A stretch of DNA of 42,975 nt from Bordetella parapertussis (GCA_945862135.1 CAMAYE010000005.1:1-42975); one strand, 5' to 3'; shown: positions 25,618-33,986, counted from the first letter of the stretch. The notes: generated by a model from the letters alone, not told the origin. Made by a program: numbers and translations.

Positions 25618-26204
25618 GCGGACGACTCATTTATGTGGTCGGCCCTTCCGGTGCCGGAAAGGACAGCGTGCTGGAATACGCACGAACCCGTCTGGATGCC
25701 AATGCCGGCATCATATTTGCACGACGATTCATTACGCGCGACCCCGTAGCCGGCGGCGAACAGCATATCCCGGTCTCCGCATCCGACTTCGAACGCATCC
25801 GCAACCAGGGCTATTTCACCCTTTACTGGGATGCCAACGGCCTGCGCTACGGCATCGGCAAGGAAATCCGGAACTGGATGAGTCTGGGCTTTCATGTCGT
25901 CATCAACGGTTCCAGGGAATATCTGCCGAAAGCCCTGGAACAATACCCTGATGCATACGTCATCTGCATCACCGCCCCGGTTGAAACCATCCGGGACCGG
26001 CTTCATCAAAGGGGACGCGAGAGCACTGATGAAATCGAGAAACGCATCCAACGCGCATCCATGCCAACGCCTGCACCAGGACATCAGGTGACAACGATCA
26101 TCAATGACGGCACGCTCGGGGTCGCGGGAGATACGCTGATGAGAACCTTGCTTTCCCTTAAATCCAGAGCATCCTCCGGATACGGCATGCAGTCGGTACA
26201 CTGA
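25614..26204 (+). CDS. phnN: Ribose 1,5-bisphosphate phosphokinase
   Basis: 196 residues. A guanylate-kinase-like P-loop GPSGAGKDS at 10-18, ARRFITRDPVAGGEQH, and INGSREYLPKAL are PhnN marks. It makes PRPP from ribose 1,5-bisphosphate and ATP, closing the phosphonate pathway. The last dozen or so residues (SRASSGYGMQSVH) are encoded by DNA that aligns with the 3' end of the cupin gene at 13840-14427, so the natural C terminus appears replaced by a fused relic; E. coli PhnN is about 185 residues. It overlaps the DUF1045 gene by four bases. Confidence 0.9.
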   Translation: MSGRLIYVVGPSGAGKDSVLEYARTRLDANAGIIFARRFITRDPVAGGEQHIPVSASDFERIRNQGYFTLYWDANGLRYGIGKEIRNWMSLGFHVVINGSREYLPKALEQYPDAYVICITAPVETIRDRLHQRGRESTDEIEKRIQRASMPTPAPGHQVTTIINDGTLGVAGDTLMRTLLSLKSRASSGYGMQSVH

Positions 26205-26260
26205 TAAACGGGAAACCCGAAGAAGCACTGCTGGGGCACTTCAGTTCCGGCAAGCACTGA
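26166..26260 (+). pseudogene. Decayed 3' fragment of a cupin gene, overlapping the end of phnN
   Basis: The frame from 26201 to the TGA at 26258 reads LINGKPEEALLGHFSSGKH, against LIDGKFDEELQGHFGSSAH at the end of the cupin at 13840-14427. Upstream, GAGC-ATCCTCCGGATA (26169-26184) matches GAGCAATCGTTCGGATA of the intact gene with one base missing, and further small gaps follow. The fragment has no start and several frameshifts, so it is not functional. It marks a past duplication and deletion at the end of the phn locus. Confidence 0.65.
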
Positions 26261-26274
26261 ATCTGGAATAAAGG

Positions 26275-26613
26275 CTAGAGGGTGATCACCTTGGCAGCGC
26301 GCTGCTGCGCCAGCAGGATGTCTCCCATGCCGCCGATAACACCGGTTCGCAGCTGATCGACGAGGTTGAAATATTTCAGGCAGGTCATGCACACCACCAG
26401 ACTGACGCCGCGGGTTTCCAGCACTTTCAGCGCTTCGAGCACCGGTGAACCCTCGACTGTCAGCTTGACGCCTTCGCCGTAGAAGCAGATCGCGTAAGGC
26501 TTGAGGTTGTTGTCGATCAGCAGTTTGAGATAGTTGGTGATCAGGGTTTTCTGCAGATCGGCGGGCGCCTCCCCCATGCCTTCGCGGTTGATCAGGATGA
26601 CCGTGTCTTGCAT
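26275..26613 (-). CDS. DsrE/YedF-like small protein
   Basis: 112 residues with the DsrE-like fold pattern: DTVILINREGMG, then CFYGEGVKLTVEGSPVLEAL, and the conserved CMTCLKYFN with Cys75 and Cys78. The C-x2-C and surrounding residues resemble the DsrE domain of YedF, a sulphur-relay-like protein. It lies five bases after the Bug protein gene, so the two are cotranscribed. No TusA partner is next to it. Exact role unknown. Confidence 0.8.
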   Translation of the reverse strand: MQDTVILINREGMGEAPADLQKTLITNYLKLLIDNNLKPYAICFYGEGVKLTVEGSPVLEALKVLETRGVSLVVCMTCLKYFNLVDQLRTGVIGGMGDILLAQQRAAKVITL

Positions 26614-26618
26614 CGCAA

Positions 26619-27605
26619 TCAGTTTGCGACCTGGACACCTGCGTCACGCAGAACCTTGGTCATGCGCTGACTTTCCTGTTTGAGAAAATCGCGGAATTCC
26701 TCAGGAGTGGACATCGCCGGCTCAACGCCTACCTTGATCAGGCGTTCACGCATGTCGGGCGCGTTGACGGTGCGCGCAAACTCCTTGTGCAGCCGTGCAA
26801 CGACATGCTTAGGCGCTTTGAGCGGCATCAGCGCACCGTACCAGCCCGGGAAGGCATAACCCGGCAATGCCTGGGCAATTGGCGCATAACCTGGCGCAAG
26901 TGCGGTCGGCTCTTTCGTCGTCACGCCCAGCACGCGCAGTTTGCTGTTGTTGAGGAAGGGCTTCATCGCGGCAACCGGGGGGCAGGAGAGCTGGATTTCG
27001 CCGGTCATCAGATCGGTGATCGCCATCGCCGACCCCTTGTACGGCACATGCGTCATTTTCAGTCCTGCCATGCTCTGAAACAGCTCCAGGCAGATGTGCA
27101 GCGAACCTCCAGTGCCGCTGGACCCAAACAGCAGCTTGCCGGGACGGGCCTTGGCGTAGGCAATCAGTTCTTCCGTCGACTTGACCGGGATGCTGCCGTT
27201 GGCAACGATCATGAATGGCGTGTTGGCGAGGAGCCCGATGGGTTCGAATTCCTTTTCGAGGAGCAGTTTGTTGTGAATCGTGCTGCTGAGATGCTGGGTC
27301 AGTGTCGCGATCCAGATCGTGTAGCCGTCGGGCGCCGACTTGGACACGATTTCAGCGCCGACCAGCCCTGCTGCGCCGGCACGGTTATCGACCACCACCG
27401 GTTGACCGATGTTCTCGGAAAGGCGTGTGCTCAGCACGCGAGAAACGACATCCGATCCCGATCCTGCTGCAGAACCGAGAACCAGGCGTATTGGCCTGAC
27501 GGGATAGGCATCTGCCGCAAGGACGCTTGAACTGATTGCACTGACAATGACTCCAGCCAGAATCATTCCGACTGAACGTGAACAGCTTGCTAGGGCATCC
27601 AACAT
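26619..27605 (-). CDS. Bug/TctC-family periplasmic solute-binding protein
   Basis: 328 residues. The signal region (VGMILAGVIVSAISSSVLAA) is followed by YPVRPIRLVLGSAAGSGSD, VVDNRAGAAGLVG and the usual second-lobe HVPYKGSAMA. AGGAGG lies five bases before the ATG, a strong ribosome site. It is followed closely by the DsrE-like gene. It lies 83 bases downstream of the alpha/beta hydrolase gene on the same strand, so it may belong to that operon. Ligand unknown. Confidence 0.92.
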   Translation of the reverse strand: MLDALASCSRSVGMILAGVIVSAISSSVLAADAYPVRPIRLVLGSAAGSGSDVVSRVLSTRLSENIGQPVVVDNRAGAAGLVGAEIVSKSAPDGYTIWIATLTQHLSSTIHNKLLLEKEFEPIGLLANTPFMIVANGSIPVKSTEELIAYAKARPGKLLFGSSGTGGSLHICLELFQSMAGLKMTHVPYKGSAMAITDLMTGEIQLSCPPVAAMKPFLNNSKLRVLGVTTKEPTALAPGYAPIAQALPGYAFPGWYGALMPLKAPKHVVARLHKEFARTVNAPDMRERLIKVGVEPAMSTPEEFRDFLKQESQRMTKVLRDAGVQVAN

Positions 27606-27688
27606 GAAACCTCCTCCGGAAACACGGTTGAATAGAGGCGCCGCCGCGGAATTGTTGTTATCAGCGGCGCCGTAAAAGCAGTCGGGAC

Positions 27689-28486
27689 TCAGCCTTTAGC
27701 AGCTTTCGCAAATTCGGTCAGAACCTGCGAAAAACGTTCCGGCTCGTCAAGCATCGGGAAATGACCGGAATTCTCCATCACCGTCACCGGCATCTTTGGC
27801 GCCAGTTTGGGCAGGCGGTCGCACATGCCGATGGTCGGACCTTTGGCGCCATAAAGAATCATCGCCGGGCGGGTGATCGAGGACACCGCCTCCTGAATGT
27901 CGTAGTTCCGCATCGCCCACATCACGCTCATCATCAGTTTGGCGCCGGCCTTGCTGCGGTCGATGTTCCAGCGCGTCACAAAGGCATCGTCCACATGGGC
28001 TACGCGTTGTTTGATTTCAGCAGCGTCCTGCATCGGTATGCCGAAGTTGCCTTCGGTATGCCCCCAGCGCGCGCCCCACTCGTCATAGGTCCGCAAGGGA
28101 GTTTCGACAATCACAGCTGACAGCGTCTTGCTGGCAAACCGTTTGGCAAAACAGGCGGTGATGGTACCGCCGCAAGAGGTGCCGGAAACATGGGCCGCTG
28201 CTATGCCCAGCGTATCCATGAAATGCGCGAGGGCGTCGCAATAGTCTTCGATTGAGTAGTGGCGACCGAGCGGGTCGGCGTCACCGTGCCCCGGCATGTC
28301 CCAGGCGATGACCCGGAAATTTTTCGCCAGCAGGTCGATGACCTTGCCGAACTGGTATGCCGAACCGCCATTGGTGTGGATCAGCACCATCGGTTCGCCG
28401 CTGCCGGCTTCCAGATAATGCATGCGGCCGTGTGCCGCGGTAACGACAAAACCTTCCTTCCAGTTTGCTGCTGCCTGACCTGCCAT
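27689..28486 (-). CDS. Alpha/beta hydrolase
   Basis: 265 residues. Oxyanion region HTNGGSAYQF, strand-turn AWDMPGHGDADPLG, nucleophile Ser104 in SGTSCGG, and a late catalytic histidine in MENSGHFPMLDEPERF. The acid residue is not obvious by eye, as the usual GxxD turn reads YGAKGPTIGMC. Relatives cleave esters or C-C bonds of ring-cleavage products. It is downstream of a flavin monooxygenase-like gene and a CoA-transferase, suggesting degradation of an organic acid. Substrate unknown. Confidence 0.88.
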   Translation of the reverse strand: MAGQAAANWKEGFVVTAAHGRMHYLEAGSGEPMVLIHTNGGSAYQFGKVIDLLAKNFRVIAWDMPGHGDADPLGRHYSIEDYCDALAHFMDTLGIAAAHVSGTSCGGTITACFAKRFASKTLSAVIVETPLRTYDEWGARWGHTEGNFGIPMQDAAEIKQRVAHVDDAFVTRWNIDRSKAGAKLMMSVMWAMRNYDIQEAVSSITRPAMILYGAKGPTIGMCDRLPKLAPKMPVTVMENSGHFPMLDEPERFSQVLTEFAKAAKG

Positions 28487-28540
28487 GACGCCTCCAGACT
28501 GTATTTAAGTTGTCGATTGATTGATATTTGATGTCAAGCC

Positions 28541-29563
28541 TCAGGCCACCGCCTTGCTGGGCGCCGGCTTGCGAAGCTTCACCTGCGGCACGATCTTGTG
28601 CATGAAGGTTTCCAGCGATTCGCGGGTTGCAGTGGCGTTGGTCAGCATTACGTACTCGACGCCGCCATCGGCAAGTTTCTGCAGGCGTTCGGCGATTTCG
28701 TCCGGCGTGCCGATCAGAGCGGCGTCGTCATTGGCAATGTCGACATCGGCAAAAGTTCCGGGATTGGCGGCACCGGGCCGCTTGGCGAGATCGCCGATTT
28801 TCTTGATGGTCTCGCGGCGCCGCTCGTAGGCCTTCTGGCGCTCGGACTCATTCTTGATGATGTGCAACGCCCGGGTTACCCCGCACTTGCCGGCATCGCG
28901 CGTAAAGCCGTGTTTCTCCTGGGCATCGAGGTAGGTGTTGACGCGCGAGATGATTTCGCTGACCGAAGCCAGTTGATCCAGCAGCAGGCCGTGGCCCTGG
29001 CTCGCGACGTATTCAATGCCCTGCGGGGTTCCGCCGGCCATCCAAACCGGAGGGTGCGGTTGCTGCACCGGTGCGGGTTCCACAACAATGTTTTCGAAGT
29101 TCCAGTATTTGCCGTGATGCGAGAAACGTTCCTTGCTGGTCAGTGACTTCATCAGCAACTGGAAACATTCAAGGTAGCGCTCCTGCGCCTCGCTCATGGG
29201 AATGCAGAAGCGCTCGAATTCGTCCTTGCGGTAGCCGCGCCCCACGCCCATCTCATAACGCCCGTTGGAGAGCACGTCGAGTGCGGCAACCTGCTCGGCC
29301 AGCAGGACCGGGTTATGCCAGGGTAAAACAATCACCGCAGAACCAAGGCGAATGCGCGATGTACGGGCAGCCAGATAAGTCAACAAGGCGAGCGATGCGG
29401 AAAGCTGGCCCACGCCAGTGAAGTGATGCTCGACCATGAAGGCGCTTTCGAAACCGAGATCCTCGGCGTCGATCACATACTGGATGAAATCCTGATAGGC
29501 ATAACTGTCCCCCAGCGGATTACCTTTGCCGATTTTTCCGCCACCGAATATTCCGAACTTCAT
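28541..29563 (-). CDS. LLM-class flavin-dependent monooxygenase (luciferase-like)
   Basis: 340 residues from an ATG with AAGGAG six bases upstream; a longer frame to 29599 is unlikely. Luciferase-like marks: FVEHHFTG-type segment (MVEHHFTGVG), SRIRLGSAVIVLPWHNPVLLAEQ, VLSNGRYEMGVGRGY, and WMAGGTPQGIEYVA. Such enzymes use reduced flavin and oxygen to oxidise small organic molecules. It lies between a fused CoA-transferase and a hydrolase, pointing to a short catabolic route. A flavin reductase is not seen nearby. Confidence 0.92.
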   Translation of the reverse strand: MKFGIFGGGKIGKGNPLGDSYAYQDFIQYVIDAEDLGFESAFMVEHHFTGVGQLSASLALLTYLAARTSRIRLGSAVIVLPWHNPVLLAEQVAALDVLSNGRYEMGVGRGYRKDEFERFCIPMSEAQERYLECFQLLMKSLTSKERFSHHGKYWNFENIVVEPAPVQQPHPPVWMAGGTPQGIEYVASQGHGLLLDQLASVSEIISRVNTYLDAQEKHGFTRDAGKCGVTRALHIIKNESERQKAYERRRETIKKIGDLAKRPGAANPGTFADVDIANDDAALIGTPDEIAERLQKLADGGVEYVMLTNATATRESLETFMHKIVPQVKLRKPAPSKAVA

Positions 29564-29595
29564 ATCCGCTCCTTTGCGTGTTGTCCCGCCGATGG

Positions 29596-30987
29596 TCAAA
29601 CCATGAACTTGATATCTGCTGCTTTTTCAATCTGCATGTCAGTCAGCGCAATCACTTCTTCCGCAGTAAATCCCGGCGCAACTTCCTGCAGAACGACTTT
29701 TCCGTCCTGCCATTTCAGGACCGCGAGATCGGTGACGACGTAATTGACGCAGCCGCGGCCTGTCAGCGGGAAGCGGCATTTTTTCTTCAGCTTGGGACGC
29801 CCCTTGCTGTCGCAGTGCTCCATCACGATGATCAGCTCGGAGCGGCCGGAAATCAGGTCCATCGCGCCGCCGATGCCGCCGAGCTTTTCGTTTTGCGTGC
29901 TCCAGTTGGCAACGCTGCCTTCCTGGTCCACCTCATAAGCGCCCAGCACCACAGTGTCAATGCGTCCGCCGCGCGCCATTTCGAACGAGGTCACGGAATC
30001 GAAGAATGACGCGCCAGGTTTGAGTTCAATATATTGGCCGCTGGCGTTGTAATGATCGGGATCCACCGCATCGCCCGAAACCATCTTGCCGTAGCCGAGT
30101 ACGCCGTTTTCGGCATGAAGAATGATGTCGCGTCCATCCAGGTTATTGGAAATCATCGTCGGGATGCCGGTACCAAGATTGACATAGGTACCTTCGCGCA
30201 ACAGGCCCGCGGCGCGCTTGGCGATGCCGGCGCGGGTCAGTGCCGGTTTGCCGTTGTAAATCTTTGCAGTGTCTGCGGGACGGCGTTTGGATTGCGGCAC
30301 CTGCTTGGCGTCAAACGGTCGCGTGGTCTTGACGACACGCGTTACAAAAATACCCGGCAGCGTTACCGAATCCGGCGGCAGTTCGCCGACTTCGACGATC
30401 TCATCAACCTCGACCACCGTGATGCGCGCCGCCTTGGCAAAGGCCGGGCTGAGGTTCTGGCTGCCGCCGCGAAACTGCACATTGCCCGAACGGTCGGCGC
30501 GATAGGCACGGATGAAGGCGTAATCGACCTTGATTGCTGATTCCAGCACGTATTGCCGGCCGTCGAACTCGCGCGTTTCACGGCCAGTGGCCAAGTCAGT
30601 ACCGACGCTCGCTGCAGCGTAGAACGCAGGGATGCCGGCGCCACCGGCACGACAGCGCTCAACAAGAATACCCTGGGGCACCAGTTCGACTTCGATCTCG
30701 CCGCTGACAATCTGCTCTTCAGTAGCGGTCGGCATGCCCGGACGTACCGAAAATGCGGCAATCAGCTTGCGCACCTGTTTGTTCTCGGCCAGCACCTGCC
30801 CGCGCAGTTCGCCGGGCGCACCCATTGAGTTACAGACCAGACACAGATTTTTGGCGCCCTTGTCACGCAATGCGGTGATCAAGCCCAACGCAAAACGATG
30901 GCCAACACTGAAGCCGCCCAGTGCTACGGTTGCGCCGTCCTCGAGGTCGGCAATGGCTTCTTCAGCGGAGGAAAATACTTTATTCAT
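29596..30987 (-). CDS. Fused acyl-CoA:carboxylate CoA-transferase (alpha and beta domains)
   Basis: 463 residues. The N-terminal half carries alpha-subunit motifs (VALGGFSVGHRFALGLITAL, RAGGAGIPAFY), and the C-terminal half those of the beta subunit, including the HAENGVLGYG motif whose Glu293 should be the catalytic glutamate, and GGIGGAMDLISG. Class I CoA-transferases form a glutamyl-CoA thioester on this residue. Two subunits are fused in one chain, as in SCOT. The start at 30987 lacks a good Shine-Dalgarno, and an ATG at 31044 is possible. First gene of a minus operon with the monooxygenase and the hydrolase. Confidence 0.9.
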   Translation of the reverse strand: MNKVFSSAEEAIADLEDGATVALGGFSVGHRFALGLITALRDKGAKNLCLVCNSMGAPGELRGQVLAENKQVRKLIAAFSVRPGMPTATEEQIVSGEIEVELVPQGILVERCRAGGAGIPAFYAAASVGTDLATGRETREFDGRQYVLESAIKVDYAFIRAYRADRSGNVQFRGGSQNLSPAFAKAARITVVEVDEIVEVGELPPDSVTLPGIFVTRVVKTTRPFDAKQVPQSKRRPADTAKIYNGKPALTRAGIAKRAAGLLREGTYVNLGTGIPTMISNNLDGRDIILHAENGVLGYGKMVSGDAVDPDHYNASGQYIELKPGASFFDSVTSFEMARGGRIDTVVLGAYEVDQEGSVANWSTQNEKLGGIGGAMDLISGRSELIIVMEHCDSKGRPKLKKKCRFPLTGRGCVNYVVTDLAVLKWQDGKVVLQEVAPGFTAEEVIALTDMQIEKAADIKFMV

Positions 30988-31381
30988 GATGTTGATGACT
31001 TGTCCGTTAGATACTTCAAGAAATGCAACGCACAGACACTGCATCCGTGCGACTCAAGCAGTCAGGTTGCTTACCCTCCTCCAAGGGATAGATATCTGTC
31101 AGGGCGCGCCTGCCGCTAACTCTTTTTCAATGCATCGGCTGGCGATGCAGGGCCGCAGCAATTTTAGTGCTTATGGTTGGCGGGTTAAACAATCCAATCG
31201 CAAAACAGTATTAACTTTTTGTTGAAAATACAAGGATTGTCCGTGACGCCGCATTGTGGGCTTGGCAAGCACTGTTGCTGGGGCAATGCTGCAGCACATC
31301 AATAGGGGAAACGCAGGCAATGTGACCAGTATACGGTCCAATCAGACCAACCATGATGTCGCGAGTCCGCTTTCGCGACGG
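30988..31381. other. Leader region of the CoA-transferase operon, no gene seen
   Basis: No plausible protein or RNA gene was seen. On the minus strand it must carry the promoter. Symmetric elements: TGCATC-N7-GATGCA at 31131-31149; GTCGCGA-N8-TCGCGAC at 31358-31379; and a GACC-AGTATAC-GGTC element at 31324-31338. The strong ribosome-site-like GGAGGAGGG at about 31070-31080 (minus strand) has no start codon at a useful distance. Confidence 0.45.
31131..31149. promoter_or_regulatory. TGCATC-N7-GATGCA inverted repeat, possible operator
   Basis: Perfect 6-base arms 145 bases upstream of the CoA-transferase start at 30987. Spacing and position suit a transcription-factor site. No regulator gene is adjacent. 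Confidence 0.35.
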
Positions 31382-31495
31382 TCAGAAACTGCAGAACTTC
31401 AAGAATACGTAGCAGTTTCGACGGAAAAGTCTGTGCTGCAACACCGCAGGCAAAAGCGGCAAGTGCGGGCCGATGAAGATGGTTTTTAGATTCAT
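31382..31495 (-). pseudogene. Relic of a Bug/TctC binding-protein gene
   Basis: An ATG at 31495 follows a GGAGG-rich ribosome site and begins MNLKTIFIG, like a Bug signal peptide. A frameshift then follows: a shifted frame reads ALAAFACGVAAQTFPSKLL, a Bug signal peptide end plus the mature start (usually QTFPSKPIRI). The sequence loses resemblance soon after and the first frame stops at 31382. It lies just after the VWA gene. This is a short relic; the call depends on the signal peptide and QTFPSK motif alone. Confidence 0.5.
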
Positions 31496-31577
31496 GTGCC
31501 CCCCTCCTGAAGAGCGGGCATTGTGTGGATCGCACCATGAACTGTCAAAGTTCAAAATGGATGCAGCGATTCGCCTA

Positions 31578-32987
31578 TCAGGACTGCTGTTCGAGCATTT
31601 CGCTGATCGCGCGATCAAGATGCTGGATCGTGTTGCAGACCCGCACAAGACCGCAGTACGGCGCGTAACGGAACATGTCGGAATCGCCGCTGCCCCAGCT
31701 GCCGGGGTGTTCCGGATTGAGCCAGATGATGCGCCGCGAACGGTTGGCGATCTGCTCGAAGATGTCGATGCGCGGATCCGCATTGTTGCCGCGCGCATCG
31801 CCGACGATGATCACCGTGGTTTTGGGTGTCAGCAGGCGCATCCAGTTCGACTCGAAGTCGGCCAAAGCATTGCCGTAATTGGACGACTGGTAACCGATGT
31901 TCTCCATGATGCTGACAATCGCCTGTTCAACCAGCTGCTTCTCCAACTGGTAGCTCACATCGATCATCGATCCGGCAAACGCGAAAGAGTGGATATCCGA
32001 AAGCGCTTCATTGAGGGCATACAGAAACATCAGCAGGAATTGCGATACTTCGGCAACCGAACCGGACACATCACAGAGCACGACCACGCGCGGTTTCTCG
32101 ATCTTGCGCTGCTTCCAGTGGGTGACAAACGGCACACCGCCCCAGCCGACATTGCGGCGGATGGTTCGCCGCACGTCGAGTTGGCCGCGCAGGCGCCGGC
32201 GACGGACACGCGCATAACGCGAAGCCAGCTTGCGTGCCATCTGGCGCACCAGCAGGCGCATGTGCCGCATGTCGCGCTGGTTGACGTTCGAAAGCCGCGC
32301 GGCTTTCAGGCGTTCGATGCGGAACTGCTCTGCGTCGGCCCGTCCGAACATTTCGAGGTGCTGTTCGACATAACGCTTGACCGAATCGCGCAGCAGGTCG
32401 ATCTGCGCTGTCAGGCGCTGCCCGCGTATGATCGCCGCAGCCTCGCCGGAGCGGCGCAGCCCGTCAATCTGGTTTTCAAGATCACGCAAACCGATCTGCT
32501 GCAGGATGCGCAGGCTGTAGAGCCCCGTCTGCGTAAAGTAGCGGATGTTGTGCAGTCCGGTTTTTTCGGCAGCGGCTTCCACCGCAGCGGTGATGCCTGA
32601 ATGATCCGATCCTTCCAGCATCTGCCCGAGCGCGGAGCCGCCCGATCCCTTGGCGGCGGCAACCGTTTGCATCGGCAACAAGTTTGCGGATTGCTCTTCG
32701 CTTGCGTCCGGTTTTGCGCCGTCCCAGACAAAGGCTTCGCGCTGGAAATAAAGATCAAAAACCTGGTCGTAAATGACTTTTTCTTCGGGTGTTTTGGCAA
32801 TGACCAGGTTCAATGCCGCCTTCAGCAGTCTGCGGTCAGCGTAGCCCACCGCCTCGACCGCACGCATGACGTCGATGCTTTCCGCAGCGGAAATCCGCAG
32901 GCCGGCACCGCGGGCCGTCTCAAGGAAACGGCGGATCGGCTCCGTGGTCAGACGGTCGCGCGAGCCGTCGGCGTGCGCAGCACTCAC
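31578..32987 (-). CDS. VWA-domain protein, CoxE-like
   Basis: 469 residues. The C-terminal half is a von Willebrand A domain: VVVLCDVSGSV holds the DxSxS metal site (MIDAS), with later SSNYGNALADF and TVIIVGDARGNN strands. The N-terminal half is helical and charged. Such proteins pair with MoxR AAA ATPases to assemble or activate metalloenzymes, as CoxE with CoxD for CO dehydrogenase. The ATG overlaps the stop of the ATPase gene by four bases. No molybdenum hydroxylase or dehydrogenase gene is adjacent, so the client is unknown. Confidence 0.9.
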   Translation of the reverse strand: MSAAHADGSRDRLTTEPIRRFLETARGAGLRISAAESIDVMRAVEAVGYADRRLLKAALNLVIAKTPEEKVIYDQVFDLYFQREAFVWDGAKPDASEEQSANLLPMQTVAAAKGSGGSALGQMLEGSDHSGITAAVEAAAEKTGLHNIRYFTQTGLYSLRILQQIGLRDLENQIDGLRRSGEAAAIIRGQRLTAQIDLLRDSVKRYVEQHLEMFGRADAEQFRIERLKAARLSNVNQRDMRHMRLLVRQMARKLASRYARVRRRRLRGQLDVRRTIRRNVGWGGVPFVTHWKQRKIEKPRVVVLCDVSGSVAEVSQFLLMFLYALNEALSDIHSFAFAGSMIDVSYQLEKQLVEQAIVSIMENIGYQSSNYGNALADFESNWMRLLTPKTTVIIVGDARGNNADPRIDIFEQIANRSRRIIWLNPEHPGSWGSGDSDMFRYAPYCGLVRVCNTIQHLDRAISEMLEQQS

Positions 32988-33958
32988 ACCACGCCGGCCT
33001 CGCGCCGCGCGCGATGCGTGAGGTTGACCAGTTCTTTTTGCGCCGACTCGATGTCAGCCTCGAACTTCAGCAACACGTTGAGCGTATCCCTGACCGTATC
33101 GTCACCCAGCACCGTGGCATGCAACAGCACCAGCACACGAGCCCAGTCGATGGTCTCGCTGACCGATGGCGGCTTGCGCAGGTCCAGCACACGCAGCTGC
33201 TGCACGAAGCTCACCAGCTGCGTCAGCAGACGCGGATCAATGCCGGGTATGCGTGAAGCCACAATGCGTGATTCCAGTTTGGCATCGGGAAAATCAATGT
33301 GCAGGTGCAGGCAGCGGCGCTTCAGTGCATCGCCGAGGTCGCGTGTCGAGTTCGAAGTCAGCAGCACGATCGGCGGCACACGCGCAACCACGCAGCCGAT
33401 TTCGGGAACCGTGACCTGATAGTCGGACAGTATTTCCAGCAGGAAGGCCTCAAACTCCTGGTCGGCCTTGTCGATTTCGTCGATCAGCAGGATGCTGCCG
33501 CGCGGTTCATCCAGCGCCTGTAGCAACGGACGCGGTTCGAGAAAATCGCGCGAGAAAAACACGTCGTCGAATTCATGCAAGCGGCCCAGCGCCGCACCGA
33601 GGTCATCGGTATCACCGATCACCGAGCCGATCTTGTTGCGCAGGATCTGCGTGTAAAGCAGTTGCTTGCCGTATTTCCATTCGTACAGCGCCTTCGATTC
33701 ATCAAGGCCTTCGTAACACTGCATGCGGATCAGCGGCAGGTCGAGCCACTGCGCCAGTGATTTGGCGAGTTCCGTCTTGCCGACGCCGGCAGGCCCTTCG
33801 ACCACCACCGGTTTCTGCAAATGGCAGGAGAGATAAACCGCCATCGCAATCTGACGGCTGGCGATATACCCGGCGGCGCTGAGACCGGCTTCGACTTCCT
33901 CTACTGACGCCGGCACATGCATCTTAGTGACGAGTTTGGGTTCTGCTATTTTATTCAT
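32984..33958 (-). CDS. MoxR-family AAA ATPase
   Basis: 324 residues from the ATG at 33958 (a TTG at 33967 is an alternative). Walker A GPAGVGKTELAKSL, Walker B ILLIDEIDKADQEFE, and sensor 1 in VLLTSNSTRDLGDAL, followed by RRCLHLHIDFPD and a C-terminal lid. MoxR ATPases act as chaperones with VWA proteins. No Shine-Dalgarno is visible; the upstream 30 bases are very AT-rich and contain a palindrome. Forms a two-gene operon with the VWA gene. Confidence 0.92.
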   Translation of the reverse strand: MNKIAEPKLVTKMHVPASVEEVEAGLSAAGYIASRQIAMAVYLSCHLQKPVVVEGPAGVGKTELAKSLAQWLDLPLIRMQCYEGLDESKALYEWKYGKQLLYTQILRNKIGSVIGDTDDLGAALGRLHEFDDVFFSRDFLEPRPLLQALDEPRGSILLIDEIDKADQEFEAFLLEILSDYQVTVPEIGCVVARVPPIVLLTSNSTRDLGDALKRRCLHLHIDFPDAKLESRIVASRIPGIDPRLLTQLVSFVQQLRVLDLRKPPSVSETIDWARVLVLLHATVLGDDTVRDTLNVLLKFEADIESAQKELVNLTHRARREAGVV

Positions 33959-33971
33959 TAAAATCAATAAC

Positions 33972-33986
33972 TTATATTAAATATAA
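33972..33986. promoter_or_regulatory. Perfect 15-base AT palindrome upstream of the MoxR-VWA operon
   Basis: TTATATT-A-AATATAA lies 14 bases before the ATPase ATG in an otherwise GC-rich setting. It may hold the -10 region or an operator; it may also help end transcription of the preceding gene. Confidence 0.45.

Noticed and set aside
26261-26274. Terminator between convergent phnN and the DsrE-like gene
   Set aside because: No stable hairpin with T-run could be found in the short gap.
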